This document shows, one piece after another, positions 36,159 to 45,240 of a DNA stretch of 64,000 nucleotides. Made by a program: the position numbers and the translations under genes. This stretch comes from Saprospiraceae bacterium. GTDB taxonomy: Bacteria > Bacteroidota > Bacteroidia > Chitinophagales > Saprospiraceae. Position 1 is the first letter of the stretch. Every line of letters begins with the position of its first letter. A model generated the notes under the pieces. That model was given only the letters and a program-made list of their open reading frames with translations, had not been told where the DNA came from and ran no database searches. The DNA is taken from contig JAIYCH010000056.1 of the NCBI GenBank assembly GCA_027488135.1, positions 1 through 64,000 on the forward strand, written 5' to 3'.

Positions 36159-38714
36159 ATGACAAAACATATCGCTTTTGATGAAGATCATGTTTTACAT
36201 GAGTTAAAACATTATTTGCCATCACAAACACCTCTTAAGGATTTTATCCATCATAATTCCTTACACGCCTTTCAACATCAGGAATTTTTCGAGGGTATCT
36301 TTAAAGCTTCATCTTTATTTGGATATAAGGTTACCCTGTCCTTAAACGAATTCAGAAAACTGCATACGTTAGGGCGAATCCGAACAGAAATTTTGACTAA
36401 AACCATTGTAGATAAATTTGGGGAGGCAGATTTTTCAGGTTGGTTAGATAAGGTATTAAATAAATCGTATGATTTTACTATAGTACCTGAAGTTGGCTTG
36501 TTTAGGAAAAATTGGCAGCTATTTTATCATATTGATTTGGATAACGCAGTACAGCCTTTGTTATTTAGAATCATTGGAAGTTATTTGGATCAGGGAATTG
36601 CTCTTTGGCACTTCCCATTTGAGGATAAAGGCCTAATTGCCGCCGTTAAATTATTGGAAGAGAAAAGTTTTTCCAGTTTTTTTAAAACCCAGAGAGCTAA
36701 AAACTTACTTTTCGAACAGAATTTAAGTATTGCTGGATTGTTAAAAATATTGGTTGGAAAAGAACACCTTTTCCAGGAATATATTTTCGACCAGCAATTT
36801 ACTCATCGTGGCTGGAGTGGTATTGTTGGAGCTATTGAGGATAATCCTAATTCGGTCCTTTATCCTAAATCCATTACTTTAAAGGATTTTATTATCCTGG
36901 AATTGTTACTTGAAATAGATGCCTTAACGTTAGAGTTTGGTGAAAACTGGCAGCCTTTGGGTGAACTTATACCTAAGGAGCCCGCTGATTTATTTGCGCC
37001 AATTACCAGAACAGAATTACAAGAGGTACTCATTTTGTGGCAAATGGCTTTTGAATGGAGTTATTATGATGAAGTTTTTGCAGGTTTAATTTCTTTACAA
37101 AAACAAAAAAAATCCTTACCAGCAAAGGACAGTTCTCAAATTAATTCACAGACGGAGTTTATAGGTATTTTCTGTATTGATGAAAGGGAATGTTCCATTA
37201 GGAGACATCTTGAATATGTTCAACCACAATGCGAAACAATGGGTTGTCCTGGTTTTTTTGGGGTTGAATTCTTCTTTCATCCTGCCAATGGGAAATTTCA
37301 TGAAAAATTATGTCCCGCGCCTGTTACGCCTAAATATTTAATCAGGGAAATTGAATCAAAAGGGGTTCGTGGTCATGAAATTCTTTTTAGTAAAAAAGCA
37401 AATACCATTTTTAGAGGTTTTTTGATTACCCTTTCTCTTGGCTTTTGGGCTGCCATTCAAATGGTTCTTGATATTTTTAGACCTAAAATGAGTGCAGCTA
37501 TATCTGATGCTTTCGCTCACATGAATTTAACCTCAACGCTTCAAATTGAGGTGTCATCACCTATTGTGGTTGAAAATGGTTTACAGGTCGGTTTTACAGT
37601 TACTGAAATGGCAGATAGGGCGGAAAATCTGCTTCGCGGAATTGGTTTAAGCCAAAACTTCCCGCCCATTGTCTATGCTGTTGCTCATGGAAGCAGTAGT
37701 GCAAATAATCCCCATCACGGAGCACATGATTGTGGTGCCTGCAGTGGTCGTCCAGGGTCTGTAAATTCCAGAGTTCTTGCCTTTATGGCAAATCATTATG
37801 AAGTCCGCAATATACTTAAAAGTAGGGGATTGATTATTCCAGAGAAAACACAGTTTATTGGCGCTTTACATGATACGGCTAGTGATGAAATGGCTTTTTA
37901 TGATCTTGATATTCTCTCCAAAGAAAATAAATTAAAGCATAACTCAAATGTCCTTATTTTTGAAAAAGCCTTAGATTTAAATGCGAAGGAACGATCCAGA
38001 AGGTTTGCTTCCATTAAGACGAATAAGCACATAAAACACGTTCGTAAATCAATTCAGAAGAGATCGGTCTCCTATTTTGAGCCTCGTCCTGAATTGGGGC
38101 ATGGAACAAATGCCCTTTGTTTCGTTGGTCATCGTCAGCTCACTAAAGGTCTTTTCCTGGACCGTCGGGCTTTCATGAATTCTTATGATTACAGAACTGA
38201 TCCGAAGGGTGAACGTTTATTAGGTGTTATGAAGCCGCTTCCCATTGTTTGTGGGGGAATTAATCTCGAATATTATTTTTCCAGAGTTGATAATTATAAA
38301 ATGGGGGCGGGAACAAAATTACCTCACAATGTAATGGGGTTAATTGGCGTGGCAAATAGTTCCGACGGTGATTTAAGACCTGGTTTACCTTTACAAATGA
38401 TAGAGGTACACGATCCAGTAAGATTAATGTTAATTGTAGAGCATTTTCCTGAGGTTGTTTTGAAAACAATTCAATCCAGTCCGGATTATTATGAATGGTT
38501 TAAAAATGGGTGGGTTTTAATTACTGCTATTCATCCGGAATCTAATCAATTGTACTTTTTCAAAAATGATCATTTTTACCCTTATATCCCTTTACTAAAG
38601 AAAGTGAATGAAAGTAATGATGTTCATAAGTTAATTGATTTGGCAACTGAGATGAAAACAAATGAAATTTACCATGCGACGCAAGAACACATTCCAGTTC
38701 ATATTTTAAATTAA
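36159..38714 (+). CDS. dabA: Inorganic carbon uptake protein DabA (DUF2309)
   Basis: An 851-residue large subunit of the DAB (DUF2309/DUF5 family) inorganic-carbon accumulation complex, a peripheral membrane protein related to beta-carbonic anhydrase. The zinc/active-site set is complete: C339 and D341 (CID in FCIDERECS), H510 (AHGSS) and C525 (DCGACSGRPG). The H-to-C spacing of 15 and the CxD pattern are those of characterised DabA proteins. It is followed 6 bp later by dabB. The complex uses ion-motive force to hydrate CO2 unidirectionally. In a heterotroph it probably feeds bicarbonate to anaplerotic carboxylases. Confidence 0.96.
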   Translation: MTKHIAFDEDHVLHELKHYLPSQTPLKDFIHHNSLHAFQHQEFFEGIFKASSLFGYKVTLSLNEFRKLHTLGRIRTEILTKTIVDKFGEADFSGWLDKVLNKSYDFTIVPEVGLFRKNWQLFYHIDLDNAVQPLLFRIIGSYLDQGIALWHFPFEDKGLIAAVKLLEEKSFSSFFKTQRAKNLLFEQNLSIAGLLKILVGKEHLFQEYIFDQQFTHRGWSGIVGAIEDNPNSVLYPKSITLKDFIILELLLEIDALTLEFGENWQPLGELIPKEPADLFAPITRTELQEVLILWQMAFEWSYYDEVFAGLISLQKQKKSLPAKDSSQINSQTEFIGIFCIDERECSIRRHLEYVQPQCETMGCPGFFGVEFFFHPANGKFHEKLCPAPVTPKYLIREIESKGVRGHEILFSKKANTIFRGFLITLSLGFWAAIQMVLDIFRPKMSAAISDAFAHMNLTSTLQIEVSSPIVVENGLQVGFTVTEMADRAENLLRGIGLSQNFPPIVYAVAHGSSSANNPHHGAHDCGACSGRPGSVNSRVLAFMANHYEVRNILKSRGLIIPEKTQFIGALHDTASDEMAFYDLDILSKENKLKHNSNVLIFEKALDLNAKERSRRFASIKTNKHIKHVRKSIQKRSVSYFEPRPELGHGTNALCFVGHRQLTKGLFLDRRAFMNSYDYRTDPKGERLLGVMKPLPIVCGGINLEYYFSRVDNYKMGAGTKLPHNVMGLIGVANSSDGDLRPGLPLQMIEVHDPVRLMLIVEHFPEVVLKTIQSSPDYYEWFKNGWVLITAIHPESNQLYFFKNDHFYPYIPLLKKVNESNDVHKLIDLATEMKTNEIYHATQEHIPVHILN

Positions 38715-38720
38715 AAAAGA

Positions 38721-40586
38721 ATGAATCTATATATTCCTTTGTTTGTCATAATTCCATTTGTTGGTTTTCTTATTTCACTATTACCGGCTAATCATCAAGA
38801 GAAAATAATTTACAGAACCGTTTTTATTACTCTTTTATCTCATTTTTTATTACTTATCGGGGTAAGTATCCAAATGTATTTTAATCATAACGGACCTGTT
38901 TTTTTTGAAGGTCCTGCATTGTACAAAGCCAATAATGAAAATTTCTCTTTCCATTTATACATGGATAATCAGTCTTTTATTTTTGCAGTTATCACAGATT
39001 TTATTTTAATACTTGTTTCAACATTCAGTAAAACCTATCTGCATAGGGAAAAAGGTTTTAAACGATTTTTTAACAATATGCTTTTTTTCTTTCTGGGATT
39101 AACTATCATTGAGTTTTCAGGCAATTTTGAAACGCTTTTTGCTGGTTGGGAAATCATTGGTATAGCCTCTTTTTTATTGGTAGCTTTTTATAAGGACAGG
39201 TATCTCCCGGCAAAAAATGCGATGAAATTGTTTTCAGTATATCGAGTGGCTGATATTTCATTGCTATTAGGCATTTGGCTAAGTCATCATTATTTTAAAA
39301 AATCAATTAATTTTCAAGAATTAAAATCTTTGGATATTATCTATTTAGGGAATGATCACGATATCTATATTCAGGCTATTCCCTTTTTATTCCTCTTAGC
39401 AGCTTTGGTCAAATCAGCTCAATTTCCATTTTCGTCTATGTTACCAAGGGCGATGGAAGGTCCAACAACCTCCTCTGCCATCTTCTATGGCTCCTTGAGT
39501 GTTCACATGGGTGTATTCTTGCTTTTAAGAACCTTTCCATTATGGGATAATTTGCTTGTTTTTAAAGTGGTGGTGATTATTTTTGGTGTTATTACAAGTT
39601 TATTTGCAACGCTTATTGCCAGAGTTCAATCTTCTGTAAAGACCCAAATTGCTTATTCGTCCATCGCTCAAATCGGAATTATTTTTATTGAAGTAGCATT
39701 GGGTTTTCATACGCTGGCCATTTTTCATTTTGCTGGAAATGCGTTTTTAAGAACTTACCAGCTATTAGTGTCTCCTGCCGTATTGAGTTATTTGATTCAT
39801 GATCAGTTTTTTCATTTTGTTAAACCCAATAATCAGATAACTGATAATTTTTGGGGAAGATTAAAAATTTCCATGTATCAATTAAGTATCAAAGAATTTA
39901 ATATGGATACGAATATGTATCGGTATTTATGGAAACCATTAAAATGGTTAGGCAGAAAACTAAGGTTTTTTCAAACTCGAAAGGCCCTTGTTTTATGTGC
40001 TTTATATTTAACGGCAGGGTTCTATTTCATTTTTATAAAAAAATATTACGATGAGCCCTGGTTACATACCTTTTCTTTTTTTAGTGGTCTTTTAAGTTTA
40101 GGGTTTATATTTTCAGCTTTTGAGTCCAGAATTAATGCCAAAAATGCGTGGTTGCAAATTGTTTTTAGCCAATTTTTACTTGGTCAATGCATTGCTTTGA
40201 ATGAGCAATTTGAAATTGTTCAACTTTATCTTTTTTTAAGTGGAATTGTTTTCGCAGCTGTTTTAGGTCTTGTAGTCCTTAATCGCCTGGAACATTTCGG
40301 TCAATCTGTTTTTCTAAATAAATTTCATGGCTATTCTTATATTCGTCCGAGATTAAGTGTAGCATTTTTAATAGCCTGCCTTGGCTTATCAGGCTTTCCT
40401 ATTACCCCAACCTTTATTGGTGAGGACTTGATTCTTGGACATTTACATGAAAATCAAATTGGATTAACCCTTTTGATTTCTCTAATTTTAATCCTTGATG
40501 GATTAGCTATATACAGAATATACGCCAGACTATTTTTGGGACCTTTTGAAAAAAGTTATAACCCAACAGCTTATAGGTCATCTTAG
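38721..40586 (+). CDS. dabB: Inorganic carbon uptake membrane subunit DabB (NuoL/MrpA-like)
   Basis: A 621-residue membrane protein of the complex I antiporter-like superfamily (PF00361). It has about 14 or more helices, including FAGWEIIGIASFLLVAFY, AALVKSAQFPFSSMLPRAMEGPTTSSA (lysine helix and the broken-helix motif) and GSLSVHMGVFLLLRTFP. In known DAB complexes DabB anchors DabA and couples ion flux to CO2 hydration. The gene pair dabA-dabB, spaced 6 bp, is the standard arrangement. A strong terminator follows at 40596-40629. Confidence 0.94.
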   Translation: MNLYIPLFVIIPFVGFLISLLPANHQEKIIYRTVFITLLSHFLLLIGVSIQMYFNHNGPVFFEGPALYKANNENFSFHLYMDNQSFIFAVITDFILILVSTFSKTYLHREKGFKRFFNNMLFFFLGLTIIEFSGNFETLFAGWEIIGIASFLLVAFYKDRYLPAKNAMKLFSVYRVADISLLLGIWLSHHYFKKSINFQELKSLDIIYLGNDHDIYIQAIPFLFLLAALVKSAQFPFSSMLPRAMEGPTTSSAIFYGSLSVHMGVFLLLRTFPLWDNLLVFKVVVIIFGVITSLFATLIARVQSSVKTQIAYSSIAQIGIIFIEVALGFHTLAIFHFAGNAFLRTYQLLVSPAVLSYLIHDQFFHFVKPNNQITDNFWGRLKISMYQLSIKEFNMDTNMYRYLWKPLKWLGRKLRFFQTRKALVLCALYLTAGFYFIFIKKYYDEPWLHTFSFFSGLLSLGFIFSAFESRINAKNAWLQIVFSQFLLGQCIALNEQFEIVQLYLFLSGIVFAAVLGLVVLNRLEHFGQSVFLNKFHGYSYIRPRLSVAFLIACLGLSGFPITPTFIGEDLILGHLHENQIGLTLLISLILILDGLAIYRIYARLFLGPFEKSYNPTAYRSS

Positions 40587-40595
40587 TGTAAATAA

Positions 40596-40629
40596 AAAAA
40601 GAGCCATTTTAATAAAAATGGCTCTTTTT
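40596..40629. terminator. Bidirectional intrinsic terminator between dabB and rpsU
   Basis: A 15-bp perfect stem (40596-40610 with 40615-40629, loop AATA) with A and T tails. It ends the SulP-dabAB transcript (+) and the tRNA-rpsU transcript (-). Confidence 0.85.
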
Positions 40630-40653
40630 CCTATGTAAGTTTGAAACAGAGGA

Positions 40654-40848
40654 TTAATCCTCTACCTCTCTTTTTTTATCTTCCATGTAAACAGCCTTTA
40701 AAACCTCAGCTCTACGAGTGATAGAGGGTTTAACGAACTCTTGTCTTCTACGCAATTCTTTCATCACTTGGGAATCTCTATATTTCCTTTTGTACCTTTT
40801 TAAAGCACGGTCGATACTTTCGTTATCTTTTACATCAATAATCAGCAT
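40654..40848 (-). CDS. rpsU: 30S ribosomal protein bS21
   Basis: A 64-residue basic protein, the usual Bacteroidota length for bS21: MLIIDVKDNESIDRALKRYK start, REV/RRRQEFVKPS middle, acidic end. It is transcribed leftward, probably from the same promoter as tRNA-Gly 36 bp upstream. In several Bacteroidota bS21 sits near the 16S anti-Shine-Dalgarno sequence and helps to occlude it, consistent with the SD-poor starts in this window. Confidence 0.95.
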   Translation of the reverse strand: MLIIDVKDNESIDRALKRYKRKYRDSQVMKELRRRQEFVKPSITRRAEVLKAVYMEDKKREVED

Positions 40849-40883
40849 AAGGTTTTGAAGATTTAATCGTTTAAGTTAAAAAA

Positions 40884-40959
40884 TGGAGCGGATGACAAGA
40901 TTCGAACCTGCGACCTCAACCTTGGCAAGGTTGCGCTCTACCAACTGAGCTACATCCGC
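40884..40959 (-). tRNA. tRNA-Gly (anticodon GCC)
   Basis: The minus strand folds as a cloverleaf: acceptor GCGGATG/CATCCGC, D-arm TAGCTCAGTTGGTAGAGC, anticodon loop CTTGCCAA with GCC, and T-arm GGTTCGAATCC. CCA is encoded at the 3' end (40886-40884), preceded by discriminator U. Length is 76 nt. Confidence 0.97.
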
Positions 40960-40998
40960 GAAATGTAATTTGTTCAGGTCTTTTCCTCAACGCGTGCG

Positions 40999-41028
40999 CA
41001 AATATAGTAGTTTATTTACTTTTTACAA
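40999..41028 (-). promoter_or_regulatory. Promoter of tRNA-Gly and rpsU
   Basis: On the minus strand, TTG at 41028-41026, spacer 19 bp, TATATTTG at 41006-40999. The predicted start is about 40993, 34 bp before the mature tRNA. It reads through to rpsU. Confidence 0.65.
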
Positions 41029-41086
41029 TATTTTCTTTAAAAAAAATGTTTTTTATCTAATAAATAGCATTTCATTGGTTTCTCCT

Positions 41087-41094
41087 TATTTTTG
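41087..41094 (+). promoter_or_regulatory. -7 element TATTTTTG of the 4-alpha-glucanotransferase gene
   Basis: A TAnnTTTG match with predicted start near 41100. It fixes the coding start at 41105 or 41111, because longer upstream in-frame extension would precede transcription. Confidence 0.45.
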
Positions 41095-41104
41095 TGGAAA
41101 TCTT

Positions 41105-43807
41105 ATGTCAATGTCATGTAAACTGCAATTCCAAATTCACTATTACACCAAAACGGGAGAAAATTTATATCTTAAAATATATGGAAGCATTAATGAAGAA
41201 ATAAAATATCTGCCACTAAACCATTTAGGAAACGGCTTTTGGGGAAATTCGTTTGATTTTTCAGAGGAGGATCTTGATTTTGAGTATAGTTATGTGGTGA
41301 AAAATAATCTTCTTCAAATTAAAAAAGATGAAGGTGTTTTGCAACGATCTTTTTTAAGAAGCGATCTATCTTCTGACTATTTCTTTATCAGAGATTTTTG
41401 GATGGATAAAGGACGTGCGGAAAATGCTTTTTTTACCGATGCCTTCGCAGGTTTGGTTTTACCTCAAACCAGTCAATTTCCTGAAGCGTTACATGATAAT
41501 GGTTTTATCCAGTTGACATTTCATCTAAAAGTTCCTTTTTGCTACGAGGGCGCCCAACTTATCGTTTTAGGAAATCATGAAAAACTTGGACATTGGCAAC
41601 CTGTAAATGGCCTTAAATTATCCAATAAGTCGAATAATGAGTGGGTGGGAACGGTTTCTTTGAGCATTTTTCCAGGGAATCTTGAATATAAATATGCTTG
41701 GTTACATCCTGATAGTAATGTCACTTTCGAGGGTGGCGAAAACAGGCATTTGAGAGATATAAAACCCATGCTCACAAGGGTTAATATTTTATTAAATGAT
41801 ATACATTTTAATTATATAACACCTTATTGGAAGGGAGCCGGCGTGGCCATTCCTGTCTTTTCACTTAGAAGTAATAAAAGTCTCGGCGTAGGGGAATTCA
41901 ATGATTTAATGCTGTTTTCAGATTGGGCCGCTCAATCCGGTCTCAAAATGATTCAAATCCTTCCCATCAATGATACCCAGTCTTCTCAAACATGGACTGA
42001 TTCTTATCCTTATGCTGCCATCTCCGTTTTTGCTCTCCATCCACTTTATTTGCATATTGAAAGCATTTCCGGTTGGGCAAATATCGTTACGCCTGAGGAA
42101 TTAGAGAATATAAGGAAAGATTTAAATGAATTGGATGCCGTTGATTACGAACGGGTGCTTACTTGTAAACTTGATTTGGCAAAGAAAATATTTGTTAATC
42201 AATGGCATCAATTAAAGGATGACAATGAGTTTATCCGTTTTTATAATGAAAATGAAAACTGGTTGACGTCTTATGCTCTTTTTTCCTTTTTCAGAGACAA
42301 GTATAAGACCGTTGATTTTACAAAATGGGAAGATTATTCCGTTTTTAATCCTACTTTTCTTACAGATTTTATTAATCCGGCCAATGACCATTTTTTAGAT
42401 ATTGCCTTTTATTTTTTCTTGCAATTTAACTTAGATAATCAATTATTAAATGCTTCTCAATATGCTAAAAGCAAGGGGGTAATATTAAAAGGTGATTTAC
42501 CTATCGGGATTTTTAAACATAGTACAGATGCCTGGATTTCCCCGCATCTATTTAACATGGATGGTCAGGCAGGCGCTCCGCCGGATCCTTTTTCAGCTAC
42601 GGGACAAAATTGGGGTTTTCCAACCTATAACTGGTCCGAAATGGCGAAAGATGATTATGCCTGGTGGAAAAATAGGATGATTATTTTAGCAAAATATTTT
42701 AGTGCTTATAGAATAGATCACATTTTAGGTTTCTTCAGGATTTGGGAAATTCCTGCTCATCAGGTGGATGGTTTATTGGGTGTTTTTAATCCAGCTATTC
42801 CTTTGGTCAGTCAGGATTTTAATAACTATGGTATAACTTTCGACGAAAATAGGTTTTGTAAACCATACCTGACTTTAGCATTGTTAACCTCTATATTTTC
42901 TGAAGATGTAGTTGAAATAAAGTCAGTTTTCTTTGACTTAAATCAAAATGGTTTGTATTCTTTTAAGTCACATTTAGCCTGTCAAAAAGATTTAGAAGAA
43001 TTTTTCAATTCAACGGCTGGAAAAAAATATGTATCACATAAAAATATACTTTTTAGCCTCGTTTGTGATGTTTTGTTTATAAAAGATAAACATCAGCCTA
43101 ATGCGTTTCATCCCAGGATAAATTTAATGGATACTTATTCCTTTTCATTTTTAAATGATCACACGCAATACAATATCAGGCGTCTCCATGATTTTTATTT
43201 TTATCAAATGCAAGATGAATTTTGGAGAGAAAAGGCTATGGAAAAATTGCCGGCCATAAAGGAAGCCACTAATATGTTAATCTGTGGTGAAGATTTGGGC
43301 ATGGTGCCAGCATGTGTTTCAGGGGTAATGAAAGAATTGGGTTTACTCACCCTTGAAATACAAAGAATGAGTAAAAATCCTTCTACACCCTATTTACAAG
43401 AAAGTGATATTCCCTTTTTATCTGTAGTAAGTCCTTCAACGCACGATATGTCTCCGATAAGATGTTGGTGGGACGAATCAGAAAGAGATCAAATTCAATA
43501 CTTTTATCAGTCTCAACTCGGTGGTGAGAATGATGCTCCAGCAACCTGTACAACAGAATTAGTTGAGAAGGTGATCGATTTGCATTTAAGCTGGCCATCC
43601 CTATGGGCTGTATTTCCTCTGCAAGATTTATTGGGAATGGACGAATTCCTAAGAAATCCTAATCCTGCTATGGAAAGAATTAACGTTCCTGCGAATCCTA
43701 AAAATTACTGGCATTATAGAATGCATTTAAAAATGGAGGATTTGCTAAAGAGAACTGATTTTTCCGATAAACTGAAAAGGAAAATTAGCTTTTTTAGAGA
43801 TTTATAG
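41105..43807 (+). CDS. malQ: 4-alpha-glucanotransferase with two starch-binding domains
   Basis: A 900-residue enzyme when started at 41105 (41111 also possible). Two N-terminal carbohydrate-binding modules of the CBM20 type (about residues 1-105 and 125-235, the second with VPFCYEGAQLIVLGNHEKLGHW) precede a GH77 domain. The nucleophile region is YRIDHILGF, the acid/base is in CGEDLGMVP, and the third carboxylate is near PSTHDM. This is the plant DPE2-like layout, acting on maltose or glycogen-derived glucans in the cytoplasm; no signal peptide is seen. It is monocistronic. Confidence 0.93.
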   Translation: MSMSCKLQFQIHYYTKTGENLYLKIYGSINEEIKYLPLNHLGNGFWGNSFDFSEEDLDFEYSYVVKNNLLQIKKDEGVLQRSFLRSDLSSDYFFIRDFWMDKGRAENAFFTDAFAGLVLPQTSQFPEALHDNGFIQLTFHLKVPFCYEGAQLIVLGNHEKLGHWQPVNGLKLSNKSNNEWVGTVSLSIFPGNLEYKYAWLHPDSNVTFEGGENRHLRDIKPMLTRVNILLNDIHFNYITPYWKGAGVAIPVFSLRSNKSLGVGEFNDLMLFSDWAAQSGLKMIQILPINDTQSSQTWTDSYPYAAISVFALHPLYLHIESISGWANIVTPEELENIRKDLNELDAVDYERVLTCKLDLAKKIFVNQWHQLKDDNEFIRFYNENENWLTSYALFSFFRDKYKTVDFTKWEDYSVFNPTFLTDFINPANDHFLDIAFYFFLQFNLDNQLLNASQYAKSKGVILKGDLPIGIFKHSTDAWISPHLFNMDGQAGAPPDPFSATGQNWGFPTYNWSEMAKDDYAWWKNRMIILAKYFSAYRIDHILGFFRIWEIPAHQVDGLLGVFNPAIPLVSQDFNNYGITFDENRFCKPYLTLALLTSIFSEDVVEIKSVFFDLNQNGLYSFKSHLACQKDLEEFFNSTAGKKYVSHKNILFSLVCDVLFIKDKHQPNAFHPRINLMDTYSFSFLNDHTQYNIRRLHDFYFYQMQDEFWREKAMEKLPAIKEATNMLICGEDLGMVPACVSGVMKELGLLTLEIQRMSKNPSTPYLQESDIPFLSVVSPSTHDMSPIRCWWDESERDQIQYFYQSQLGGENDAPATCTTELVEKVIDLHLSWPSLWAVFPLQDLLGMDEFLRNPNPAMERINVPANPKNYWHYRMHLKMEDLLKRTDFSDKLKRKISFFRDL

Positions 43808-43838
43808 GTATATTCATTTTATTATTATCGTTATACCA

Positions 43839-44573
43839 ATGAAGATTAAGATTTATTGCTTGTTTATGATGCTTGGATATTTTAATGATCTTGTAGGTCA
43901 GGTCAATCCATGTAATCAAGTAATTATTCCCGCTGATTCCACAGGCATTTTTGCATTTTCAGGGTATAATGTTAAAAAGGGAATAGTTGACAGTCTTTGT
44001 TTACATATTCCTATGGAGTACTCCTTTGCTATTAAAATGCCAAAAGGAATGCCTGCCTTGCCAATTGGTAAATCGTTGCAACATTTGCCTGTAACACTTA
44101 AATATTCTTGTTATCCTGTTGACTGCCATTTTAAACAAAATGAAACAGGCTGCATAACATTGAAAGGTAAATTAGATGAATCTTATGGATATGATGTGCT
44201 AAAAATGAGGTTAGATGTTCCAGATAGTATGAATTTTGGCTTAAATGAATTTGGCTTTTTTGTAAGATCTATTTCAAGCACAGCCTGTAAGACATCTTCC
44301 ATTCATAGTTTAGGCGCCACAAGACTGAAGATAAATGCGTTCCCAAATCCATTTACGGATTATCTTCAAATTCATATTTTAACAGAGTTAAGTGGCATTT
44401 TTGACCTTCAACTATATGATATAAATGGCAGATTAGTAGAAAGGAGAAGGATCAACTTAAATCCAGGCAATAATCGATTTGAGTTTCCTACAAAAGATAT
44501 CCCTTCTGGTGTTTATGCATGTAGTTTGACAGACGGTTTTTCAACGGTTTCTATGCGGTTAAGCAAGCAATAA
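43839..44573 (+). CDS. Secreted protein with type IX secretion sorting domain
   Basis: A 244-residue exported protein with signal peptide 1-21. A mid region of about 140 residues is unrecognised, with paired cysteines (CYPVDCHF, ETGC) that may form disulfides. The last 80 residues form a type A C-terminal T9SS domain: NAFPNPFTDYLQI, FDLQLYDINGRLVE, NRFEFPTKDIPSGVYACSLTDG. It is secreted and anchored to, or released from, the cell surface by the T9SS. Function is unknown; it is short for a cargo protein. Confidence 0.87.
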   Translation: MKIKIYCLFMMLGYFNDLVGQVNPCNQVIIPADSTGIFAFSGYNVKKGIVDSLCLHIPMEYSFAIKMPKGMPALPIGKSLQHLPVTLKYSCYPVDCHFKQNETGCITLKGKLDESYGYDVLKMRLDVPDSMNFGLNEFGFFVRSISSTACKTSSIHSLGATRLKINAFPNPFTDYLQIHILTELSGIFDLQLYDINGRLVERRRINLNPGNNRFEFPTKDIPSGVYACSLTDGFSTVSMRLSKQ

Positions 44574-44576
44574 TCC

Positions 44577-45236
44577 TCACCAGGTTCCTTGAAGTTCCCA
44601 TTTTAAATGAGGTAACAGAAAGGTAGGGTCAACTTGATCCGTTCTAAGTGATAAGGCATTGGCAAGGAATATGGTTAATTTCCCGTCCCATTTTGATTTT
44701 GGAAATTGAATAGTAATTTCGCAATTCAAATCAAATGATTGTTTTATTATAGTAAGTTCATATTTCTTTGCCGCGTCCATAATTAGCGGCATTTTACTGT
44801 AATCACAATAAAACACAAAGTAATCTGATAACTCTTTTTCAATGACAACAGCATGGTCAATGGCAGCAGCTGCAGCTAGTCGATAGGCGTTGATGAGACC
44901 GGAAGTGCCAAGAAGGGTACCTCCGAAATATCGGGTAACCACAATGAGCACATTGGTTAATCCATTACTATCTATTTGCCCGAGAATAGGTTTACCCGCT
45001 GTACCTGAAGGCTCTCCATCGTCATTCGCTCTGTATTTTAGGCCATCGAGACCTATTCGCCAGGCAAAACAATGGTGATTTGCTTTCCCGTGTAATTTGC
45101 GGATTTCTTCTAAGGCGTTACCAGCATCGTCACTGCTTACAATGGGAAAAATATGCGCTAAAAATTTACTTCCGCGATCACGAAATTCGCCATACCCCGG
45201 TGATTTTATGGTTTTATATTGAAAATTATTTTTCAT
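44577..45236 (-). CDS. YigZ/IMPACT family protein
   Basis: A 219-residue protein taken from 45236 (MKNNFQYKTI), which starts 4 bp after the DMT gene stop; a frame from 45254 would overlap that gene. The N-terminal UPF0029/IMPACT domain has EFRDRGSKFLA and the DDGEPSGTAGKPIL and RYFGGTLLGTSGLINAYRLAA segments. The C-terminal half is the smaller ferredoxin-like domain (DUF1949). It is a widespread cytoplasmic regulatory protein with possible ribosome or ubiquitin-like links; function is unresolved. The pair with the DMT transporter is cotranscribed. Confidence 0.93.
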   Translation of the reverse strand: MKNNFQYKTIKSPGYGEFRDRGSKFLAHIFPIVSSDDAGNALEEIRKLHGKANHHCFAWRIGLDGLKYRANDDGEPSGTAGKPILGQIDSNGLTNVLIVVTRYFGGTLLGTSGLINAYRLAAAAAIDHAVVIEKELSDYFVFYCDYSKMPLIMDAAKKYELTIIKQSFDLNCEITIQFPKSKWDGKLTIFLANALSLRTDQVDPTFLLPHLKWELQGTW

Positions 45237-45240
45237 TGAT

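Noticed and set aside
34554-40586. Autotrophic carbon fixation
   Set aside because: The DAB genes are present, but no RuBisCO, carboxysome or other fixation genes occur in the window; anaplerotic use is more likely.
40970-41104. An upstream in-frame extension of the 4-alpha-glucanotransferase gene by 45 codons
   Set aside because: It would precede the predicted transcription start near 41100, overlaps the tRNA-Gly promoter region, and encodes no recognisable domain.
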